From positions 1 to 64,000 of the forward strand of contig NZ_LPNR01000107.1 in assembly GCF_019266065.1 (NCBI RefSeq): a DNA stretch of 64,000 nucleotides, given 5' to 3'. Position numbers and translations under genes: made by a program. The notes under the pieces are model-generated. The model worked only from the letters and a program-made list of their open reading frames with translations. It searched no databases and had not been told where the DNA came from. The stretch comes from Nocardia sp. MH4 (GTDB lineage: Bacteria > Actinomycetota > Actinomycetes > Mycobacteriales > Mycobacteriaceae). Positions 57,881 to 64,000 of the stretch are shown here, piece by piece; positions within the stretch are counted from its first letter, which is position 1; every line of letters starts with the position of its first letter.

Positions 57881-59722
57881 ATGACGGTGCAGGTAGCGCC
57901 GCCGCCGGGGGTGGAGTCGGGGAACCGGCTGCCCAAGGCGGCCGCGAAAGCGCAGAAGCAACAGCAAGCGCGGGCGCGCAAGGAGATCCTGGCGCCGGTA
58001 TCGGGAATGCTGACGTCGGCGAGCCTGCTCGTCGCGGTCGCCTCGGTCTGCACCGTCGTGCCGTTCCTGCTGATCGTGCAGGCCTGCCGGGAACTGCTCG
58101 AGACCCCGGTCGACACCGATCGGGTGTGGTGGCTGTTCGGCGCGGCCGTGGTCGTCCTGATCGTGCGCGCGCTGCTGCAAGCCGTCGCGCTGACCTGGTC
58201 GCACGCGGTCGACGCCGGGTACCAGCTCACCCTGCGCCGGGCTCTGGCCGACAAGCTCACCCGGGTGCCGCTCGGTTGGTTCGGCGAACGCAGCTCCGGC
58301 GAGGTCAAGACCTATCTGCGCGACGACGTGGAGGCCCTGCACTACCTCGTGGCGCACGCCCGGCTGGAGTTCGTCGGCGCGCTGGTGGTTCCGCTGGTCA
58401 CCCTCGGCTACCTGTTCACCGTCGACTGGCGGCTCACCCTGGTCCTGCTGATTCCGCTGATCGCCTACTTCTTCCTGTTCGGCAAGATCATGGACCGCGA
58501 CGGCCGCGACCGTCTCGCGGTCTACACCCGCTGGGAGCGCCGCACCACCGAGGCCACCATCGAATTCGTCGACGGCATCCAGGTGGTGCGGGCGTTCGGC
58601 CAGGCGGGCAAGGCGCACACCGAGTTCCAGCACGCGGTCGACGGTCAGGTGCAGGCGGCGCACCGGATGAAGATGCCGATCCTGCGCGTGCAGTCGGCCT
58701 CCGACATCGTGGTCATGCCGGTCTTCGTCATGCTGATCGTGGTCGTCGGCGGGCTGGCCTTCGTCGGCCTCGACTGGGTGAATCCGCTCGACCTGCTGCC
58801 GTTCCTGCTGGTCGGCTTGGGTATCGGCAGTTCGCTGCTCGGTCTCGGCTACGGCTCGCAGGCGCTGCGGGCCGGTGGCGCCGCGGCGCTGCGCCTGCAC
58901 GAACTGCAGCAGACCCCCGAGCTCGACATCGTCGCGGCGACCACCGCGCCCGGCACGGGCCAGGACGGCGTCGTCCGCTTCGAAGGGGTCGAATTCGCCT
59001 ACCGCACCGGCCATGACGTGCTGCGCGGCCTCGACCTCGAACTGACCCCGGGCACCATCACCGCGCTGGTCGGCCCGAGCGGCTCCGGCAAATCGACGCT
59101 GGCCAAACTCCTGCCCCGCTTCTACGACGTCGGCGCGGGCCGGATCACCATCGACGGCCGTGATATTCGCGAGTTCACCAGCGAAGAGCTGTACCGCACC
59201 GTCGGATTCGTGTTCCAGGACGTGCGCCTGATCCGCGGCTCGATCCGCGAGAACCTGCTGATCGCGCGTCCCGACGCCGACGACGCGGCGATCGAGCGGG
59301 CGAGCCGGGCCGCGCAGATCCACGACCGGATCACGGCGCTGCCGCGCGGCTACGACTCCGAGATCGGCGTCGACGCGACCCTGTCCGGCGGTGAGGCCCA
59401 GCGCCTCTCGATCGCCCGCGCGCTGCTGGCCGACACCCCGGTACTGGTCCTCGACGAGGCCACCGCCTTCGCCGATCCCGAATCCGAGGCCGCGGTGCAG
59501 GACGCGCTGGCCGCGCTCGTGGCCGGCCGCACTGTGCTGGTGATCGCGCACCGCCTGCACACCATCACCGGCGTCGACCGAATCCTGGTGCTGGAGAACG
59601 GAACCCTCGTCGAGCAGGGCACCCATGCCGAGCTGCGCGCCGCGGGCGGGCTGTATCAGCGGCTGTGGGAGATCAACGAGGCCGCGCTCGGCACGCTCGC
59701 CCTGGTGGAGGAAACACGATGA
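57881..59722 (+). CDS. Iron-regulated half-size ABC transporter, IrtA-like without SIP domain
   Basis: 613 residues from ATG 57881 (AGAGG site); an open frame upstream runs through the iron box and is not coding. Six membrane segments at about 45-310 are followed by an ATPase with Walker A GPSGSGKST, Q-loop FQDVRLIRGS, signature LSGGEAQR and Walker B VLVLDEATAFAD. With the next protein it forms a heterodimer. In mycobacteria IrtAB imports and reduces Fe-carboxymycobactin, and IrtA carries an N-terminal siderophore-interacting flavin domain. Here that domain is missing, replaced by a short Lys/Gln/Ala-rich tail, but a separate SIP gene lies 3.8 kb away. Import of an iron-siderophore is the most likely role. 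Confidence 0.9.
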   Translation: MTVQVAPPPGVESGNRLPKAAAKAQKQQQARARKEILAPVSGMLTSASLLVAVASVCTVVPFLLIVQACRELLETPVDTDRVWWLFGAAVVVLIVRALLQAVALTWSHAVDAGYQLTLRRALADKLTRVPLGWFGERSSGEVKTYLRDDVEALHYLVAHARLEFVGALVVPLVTLGYLFTVDWRLTLVLLIPLIAYFFLFGKIMDRDGRDRLAVYTRWERRTTEATIEFVDGIQVVRAFGQAGKAHTEFQHAVDGQVQAAHRMKMPILRVQSASDIVVMPVFVMLIVVVGGLAFVGLDWVNPLDLLPFLLVGLGIGSSLLGLGYGSQALRAGGAAALRLHELQQTPELDIVAATTAPGTGQDGVVRFEGVEFAYRTGHDVLRGLDLELTPGTITALVGPSGSGKSTLAKLLPRFYDVGAGRITIDGRDIREFTSEELYRTVGFVFQDVRLIRGSIRENLLIARPDADDAAIERASRAAQIHDRITALPRGYDSEIGVDATLSGGEAQRLSIARALLADTPVLVLDEATAFADPESEAAVQDALAALVAGRTVLVIAHRLHTITGVDRILVLENGTLVEQGTHAELRAAGGLYQRLWEINEAALGTLALVEETR

Positions 59723-61455
59723 TTCGCAAGGTTTTCCGCCTCGTCCCCGACGAGTTCGCCCCGCTGATCCCGCGCCTGCTCGCCGCCATCGTGCTCCAGG
59801 CGCTGTGCCAGGCCATCGCGTATCTGCTGCTGGTCCCGGTGCTGGAAACGCTCTTCGGTGACGATCTGGGCGGCGCCTGGCTGTGGGCGCTCGGCATGGC
59901 CGTGGCCGTGGCCGGCGTGGTCGTCTTCGGTTACCTACAGGCTGTACTCGGCCTGCGGATCGGCCTCGGCATGCAGCGTGGCCTGCAGACCCGGCTCGGC
60001 GATCAGCTCAACGCGCTGCCGCTGGGCTGGTTCGCCGACCGCGACGCCGGCCCGCTCTCGCGGGTGATGGTCGAGCAGGTCCGCGAGATGCAGGGCCTGA
60101 TCGCCTACCTGCTCGCCAAGGTGCTCACCGGCATCATCGTGCCGCTGGTGGTCGCGCTCGGCATGCTGTTCATCGATTGGCGGATCGGGCTGGCCATGCT
60201 GCTCGCCGCGCCCGTGCTGTACCTGGTCAACAACCTGGCCAACCGCGCCTACACCGGCGCCGATGCCCGCCTGCACACCGCCGCGGCCGAAGCCGATTCC
60301 CGGGTGGTGGAATTCGCCCAGGCCCAGCCGGTGCTGCGCGCGTTCGGCGCGGTCGGCGCGGGCAACAAGGCGCTCGACGCCGCGCTGGTCGGTCAGCGCT
60401 CGGCGGTGCGCAAGATGATGGTCGCGACCGTGCCCGGGCTGATCGTCTTCGCGCTGTTCGTGCAGGCGGTGTTCCTGGTGCTGGCCTACCTCGCGGTGGT
60501 GCGGGTGACCGACGGCGCGATCTCGGCGGCCGCGGCGATCGCGCTGATCGCGGTGAGCTCGCGCTTCATCGAGCCGGTGAACCAGGCCGCCCAGCTGGGC
60601 GCGGCCCTGCGGTCGGCCGCCGCGGCCGCCGACCGGATCACCGAGCTGCTGGCCGAGCCGACGTTGCCCGCGCCCAGCGAGCCGGTGACGCCGGGTGCGC
60701 CCGCCGTGGTGTTCGACGAGGTGAGCTTCGGCTACCGGCCCGGTGAGCCCGTCCTGTCGGAGCTGAGCTTCACCGTGCCCGCCGGGACCACCACGGCCAT
60801 CGTCGGCCCCAGCGGCGCGGGCAAGACCACGCTGCTGCGGCTGGCCGCCCGCTTCTACGACGTGAGCTCCGGCGCGGTCTCGGTCGGCGAACACGATGTG
60901 CGCGAACAGCCGTCGGAGACGCTGCTCGATCAGCTGTCGCTGGTCTTCCAGAACGTCTACCTGTTCAACCGCTCGGTGGCCGACAACATCCGCATCGGCA
61001 AGCCTGCGGCCACCGACGCCGAACTCGAGCGCGCTGCCGTCGCGGCCAGGGTCGACGAGATCGTCGAGCGGCTGCCCGACGGTTTCGACACCCTGGTCGG
61101 CGAGGGCGGCGCGTCGCTGTCCGGTGGTGAACGCCAGCGCGTGTCGATCGCCAGGGCCCTGCTCAAGGATGCCCCGATCGTCCTGCTCGACGAGGCGACC
61201 AGTGCGCTCGACCCGCACAGCGAGGCGGTGGTGGTCCGTGGCATCCACGAACTGACCAGGGACAAGACCGTTCTCGTCGTGGCCCACCGGCTCTCGACGA
61301 TCGCGCACGCCGACCAGATCCTGTTCCTCGACGGCGGCCGCATCGCCGAACGCGGCACCCACCAGGAACTGCTCGCGCTCGACGGCCGCTACGCCGCGTT
61401 CTGGAACGAGCGGGAACGCGCCACCGGCTGGCGGCTCGAGCCAGTCTCGGTCTGA
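59719..61455 (+). CDS. Iron-regulated half-size ABC transporter, IrtB-like
   Basis: 578 residues from ATG 59719, overlapping the previous stop by four bases. Six membrane segments lie at about 20-300. The ATPase has Walker A GPSGAGKTT, FQNVYLFNRSV, signature LSGGERQR and Walker B IVLLDEATSALD. It is the partner of the preceding half transporter. The operon ends at the hairpin at 61465-61499. Confidence 0.9.
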   Translation: MIRKVFRLVPDEFAPLIPRLLAAIVLQALCQAIAYLLLVPVLETLFGDDLGGAWLWALGMAVAVAGVVVFGYLQAVLGLRIGLGMQRGLQTRLGDQLNALPLGWFADRDAGPLSRVMVEQVREMQGLIAYLLAKVLTGIIVPLVVALGMLFIDWRIGLAMLLAAPVLYLVNNLANRAYTGADARLHTAAAEADSRVVEFAQAQPVLRAFGAVGAGNKALDAALVGQRSAVRKMMVATVPGLIVFALFVQAVFLVLAYLAVVRVTDGAISAAAAIALIAVSSRFIEPVNQAAQLGAALRSAAAAADRITELLAEPTLPAPSEPVTPGAPAVVFDEVSFGYRPGEPVLSELSFTVPAGTTTAIVGPSGAGKTTLLRLAARFYDVSSGAVSVGEHDVREQPSETLLDQLSLVFQNVYLFNRSVADNIRIGKPAATDAELERAAVAARVDEIVERLPDGFDTLVGEGGASLSGGERQRVSIARALLKDAPIVLLDEATSALDPHSEAVVVRGIHELTRDKTVLVVAHRLSTIAHADQILFLDGGRIAERGTHQELLALDGRYAAFWNERERATGWRLEPVSV

Positions 61456-61464
61456 CCCGCCACG

Positions 61465-61499
61465 ACGAGGGCCGTCTCGCTCGACGAGACGGCCCTCGT
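61465..61499. terminator. Terminator hairpin between convergent genes
   Basis: A perfect 15-base stem ACGAGGGCCGTCTCG / CGAGACGGCCCTCGT with loop CTCGA starts ten bases after the transporter stop and ends five bases before the stop of the minus-strand neighbour, so it probably serves both directions. Confidence 0.85.
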
Positions 61500-61504
61500 G
61501 TGTG

Positions 61505-61924
61505 TCAGAAGCCTCGCAGATGGTCCGGGGTGATGTGGATCGGGACCGAGTAGGTGTCGAAGAACTCGGCTTCGGTCATCTTGATGTCGACGAAGCCCTG
61601 GGTGTACTTGCGGCTGTAGTCGGCGATCGTGGCGTCCGACACCGCCTCGCCGACGCGTGCCGTCCCGGTGAACACGACCACCTCGCCGCCGGAGGCGGAG
61701 CTGTTGAAATTCAGCGCCACCCGCGGATTGCGGGCGAGATGATGCAGCCGCTTGGCCTCGGGCATGGTGTAGATCAGGAACGTCTCGTCCTGCCACAGGA
61801 ACCACACCGGGTTCGGCTGCGGGGTGCCGTCGGCGCCGATGGTGGTCAGCCAGAGGACGTGCTCGTCGGCCAGGCGCTGGGCGACCGTGGCGCCGAAGGG
61901 TGTGCTGTCGTCGAGAACGGACAC
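61505..61924 (-). CDS. Pyridoxamine 5'-phosphate oxidase-fold protein (Rv3369-type)
   Basis: 139 residues from GTG 61924, set by GAGGAG six bases before it. The split-barrel pattern VLWLTTIGADGTPQPNPVWFLWQDETFLIYTMP and PRVALNFN with VVVFTGTARV fits the PNPOx-like family, the group that includes F420- or FMN-dependent reductases such as Rv3369. The cofactor cannot be settled from the sequence. It follows the hydrolase gene on the same strand. Confidence 0.88.
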   Translation of the reverse strand: MSVLDDSTPFGATVAQRLADEHVLWLTTIGADGTPQPNPVWFLWQDETFLIYTMPEAKRLHHLARNPRVALNFNSSASGGEVVVFTGTARVGEAVSDATIADYSRKYTQGFVDIKMTEAEFFDTYSVPIHITPDHLRGF

Positions 61925-62009
61925 GGCGTACTCCTCGCGGGTGTGGGTTCCGTACTGCGTTCCGCTGTCCACCTTCGCCGAAATCGCCCGCCCCCGCCAC
62001 CACGTCTGG

Positions 62010-63368
62010 TCAGCGCGGCACCGGACCGCCCGTGACCCCGGCATGACCGGCGGCGGCGCCGACCTCGGCGTGTCGGCCCAGCAGGAACGGGGTGAGGATG
62101 TCGTTGGCGGTGCGCTGGGTGTCGGCCGGGGTACGTGATCCGCCGACGATCCTGGTCGCCATGAAACGCACCGGGGCGGCCAGGAATTGGGGCACGTCGG
62201 TGAAGCTGTAGTGGTCGGCGTCGCCGAATTCGTAGCGGAAGCCGGGGGCGCGAAGCCGTTCCAGCACCGCGCGATTGCCGTCGAGATAGCGCTGGGAATG
62301 CCCGGTCACGGCGTGGTCGCTCTCCAGCAGCAGCACCGGGCGATCGAGGGCGCGCTCGGGCAGATCGCCGTAGAGGGTGCCGTCGAGATTGGCCGCGGCG
62401 GTGAGCCGTGAGTCGGCGGCCATGGCCGACAGCGCGGCGGCACCGCCGAGGGAATGTCCGATGGCGGTGAGGTTTCCGAGGTCGACATGGCCTTGCAGCG
62501 GGCCGAGGACCTCGGGCCGGGCGAGCTGGTCGAGCACGAATCGCAGGTCGGCCGTGCGGGTTTCGAGACGCTCGGTCATGTAGCGGAGGGCATCGGGGTC
62601 GTCGGCGGCGATGTTCTCGACCGTAGTGGCCACCGTGCCGTCGGCGAGTTCGGTCACCGCCGACTCGTAGGGATGATCGATCGCCAGCACGAGGAAGCCG
62701 CGACTGGACAGGTCGGCGACCAGTCCGGAGTAGAAGGCGCGCGGCGCGCCGTAGCCGGGGGAGAACAGCACCACCGGCCAGCGGTCCCGGTCCGGCGACA
62801 CGGCGACGTCGGCGGTCGCGTGGGTGTCGATCCGGGTGTCCGCCAGCAGGAATCCCGGAATACCCGACACCTTCGACGGCAACCGGTCCTGCCCGTCGAG
62901 ATACACCCACTGGCGACCGGACGAGACCTCGGTCGGATACCACGCCTGGACGACCACATTGCGCCGGTCTTCCTCGGCGGCGGTCGCCGGCTCGGGCCGC
63001 CGCTCGTCGACCCAGCGGAAGATCTCCGACCCGACGGCGTACGGTCCGGTGGGTTCGGGCAGTTCCGGCGCGGGCGGCACCGCCCACGGCAGGATCGCGA
63101 GCACGGCCAGCGCGCCGATTCCCGCGCGGAACCACGCCCGCCGCCGCGCTCCGGCGACATCGGTCAGCACGAACGCGAGCATCAGCGCGATCAGCAGGTA
63201 GAGCGGCCACCAGTGCCAGTAGCCCGCGAGCACCCACAGCAGCAGCGCGCCCAGGATCAGCACCGGCAGCGCGAACGGCGCCGCGCGCCTGCCGAGCCGT
63301 GGCGACGCGACCAGCGTGATCGCGAGCGCCACGGTGGCGACCAGCAAGACAGCATCGATGACGGACAC
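62010..63368 (-). CDS. Membrane-anchored alpha/beta hydrolase, PAF-acetylhydrolase-like
   Basis: 452 residues from GTG 63368. Three hydrophobic segments (about 5-22, 32-48, 53-70) and a fourth near 83-97 anchor the protein. The rest is an alpha/beta hydrolase with the nucleophile elbow GHSLGG, the strand PVVLFSPGYG ahead of the oxyanion hole, the acid region in LLESDH and a catalytic-His candidate in GDADHYSF. The layout resembles platelet-activating-factor acetylhydrolase-type lipases. It may be an outward-facing esterase for lipids or an iron-siderophore ester, the latter only because of its neighbours. Confidence 0.85.
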   Translation of the reverse strand: MSVIDAVLLVATVALAITLVASPRLGRRAAPFALPVLILGALLLWVLAGYWHWWPLYLLIALMLAFVLTDVAGARRRAWFRAGIGALAVLAILPWAVPPAPELPEPTGPYAVGSEIFRWVDERRPEPATAAEEDRRNVVVQAWYPTEVSSGRQWVYLDGQDRLPSKVSGIPGFLLADTRIDTHATADVAVSPDRDRWPVVLFSPGYGAPRAFYSGLVADLSSRGFLVLAIDHPYESAVTELADGTVATTVENIAADDPDALRYMTERLETRTADLRFVLDQLARPEVLGPLQGHVDLGNLTAIGHSLGGAAALSAMAADSRLTAAANLDGTLYGDLPERALDRPVLLLESDHAVTGHSQRYLDGNRAVLERLRAPGFRYEFGDADHYSFTDVPQFLAAPVRFMATRIVGGSRTPADTQRTANDILTPFLLGRHAEVGAAAGHAGVTGGPVPR

Positions 63369-63482
63369 GGCGCTCGTTTCGATCCGGACGGCTCGGGCGT
63401 TCCCGACTTGTCCGATCAGCTTGCCGCAGCGCCTACTCCGGCCGCATCAGCACCGAGACCGACCGCTGGTCGTCCTCGGGGG

Positions 63483-64000
63483 CTACTTCCAGTACGCCTG
63501 CGACTTGATCGCGGTCTTGGGCAGCGCGTGCTGGCCCTTGAGGGTCTTCACGATCGAGCGGGTGGTCTGTCCACAGCAGGCCACCCACGCGAACGCGTCC
63601 GCGGCGCAGCTGATCTCCAGCGCGGCTTCGCGCATGAGGCGGCCGTCGTCGACCCGCTGCAGCCAGGTGAGCTGGTGATGCGGCTTGTTGCGCACCGGGA
63701 TGGTCTGGTCGGACTCGTACTGCCACTCCAGCCAGACCCGCGCCGGGGTGTCGCCGATCGCGTCGAGCAGTGAGTTGATGGCGGGCAGCGAGGCGGTGTC
63801 GCCGAAGATGACGTACTCGCTCGGGGTCTGCTCCGGCAGCTGGAAGTCCGAGCCGAGGACGGTCGCGTCGAGCGGGTCGCCCGGCTCGGCGCGCCGGGCC
63901 CAGTCGGCGGCGGGGCCGTTGTGCAGCGCGAAGTCGATGTAGGCGGTGTCGGTTTCCGGGTTCGGGTCGACGAGGGTGTAGCCGCGGTGGTGCAGCTTGT
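63483..64000 (-). CDS. Siderophore-interacting protein, FAD-dependent ferric reductase (5' partial)
   Basis: The last 172 residues are visible; the start is beyond the right edge. YVIFGDTASLPAINSLLDAIG and WLEWQYES precede the NAD(P)H-domain end, and the C-terminus FAWVACCGQTTRSIVKTLKG..SQAYWK has the Trp/gly-Tyr-Trp close of the SIP family. These proteins reduce Fe(III)-siderophores with NAD(P)H and FAD to free the iron. It complements the transporter pair, which lacks its own SIP domain. Confidence 0.9.
   Translation of the reverse strand, partial: KLHHRGYTLVDPNPETDTAYIDFALHNGPAADWARRAEPGDPLDATVLGSDFQLPEQTPSEYVIFGDTASLPAINSLLDAIGDTPARVWLEWQYESDQTIPVRNKPHHQLTWLQRVDDGRLMREAALEISCAADAFAWVACCGQTTRSIVKTLKGQHALPKTAIKSQAYWK

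Overview
The window is high-GC actinobacterial DNA with nearly all genes on one or the other strand back to back. It comes most likely from a Nocardia or a close mycolate-containing relative (Rhodococcus/Mycobacterium group). The evidence is a secreted antigen-85-type mycolyltransferase, an S10 ribosomal operon that stops after rpsQ, an IdeR/DtxR-type iron box in front of an IrtAB-like ABC pair, a siderophore-interacting flavoprotein gene and several leaderless-looking starts. The species cannot be fixed from the sequence alone.

Bases 1-32825 are a giant non-ribosomal peptide synthetase (NRPS) locus on the plus strand. Four proteins form two assembly lines, each ending in a thioesterase. Line 1 is the end of an NRPS entering from the left (C plus half an adenylation domain) followed by A-T-C-A-T-TE. 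Line 2 is A-T-C-A-T-C plus half an A, followed by a 5592-residue A-T-C-A-T-C-A-T-C-A-T-E-C-A-T-TE protein. In both lines the upstream protein ends in a decayed, truncated adenylation domain and the downstream protein starts with a complete one, so one module is split C//A between two polypeptides. The epimerization domain of the last protein has lost both active-site histidines. Line 2 would assemble seven residues if it is colinear. One of them reads clearly as Thr; the other A-domain pockets are unusual.

Bases 32950-43800 hold the mycolyltransferase, a regulator with two TetR units, an aldehyde dehydrogenase homologue lacking the catalytic cysteine, a DrrABC-type ABC exporter (a candidate exporter for the peptide, by position only), and a minus-strand group of a DUF4442 hotdog protein, a NatA/NatB-like ABC exporter and a lycopene cyclase-like flavoprotein.

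Bases 43814-49636 are the S10 operon (rpsJ to rpsQ) with a roughly 500-base leader and a strong terminator. It is followed by a VapBC-type toxin-antitoxin pair, a probable relic of an MFS gene, and a long membrane protein with a 13-residue repeat region and a C-terminal helix-turn-helix, whose promoter carries an 11-base direct repeat.

Bases 53478-57699 hold an SDR oxidoreductase divergent from a TetR regulator with a clear operator between them, a CPBP/CAAX protease, an RluA-family pseudouridine synthase, a putative glycolipid-binding protein and a small conserved-looking protein. Bases 57820-64000 are an iron section: an IdeR box, two overlapping half-size ABC transporter genes, a terminator, then on the minus strand a PNPOx-fold protein, an alpha/beta hydrolase with membrane segments, and the C-terminal part of a siderophore-interacting protein.
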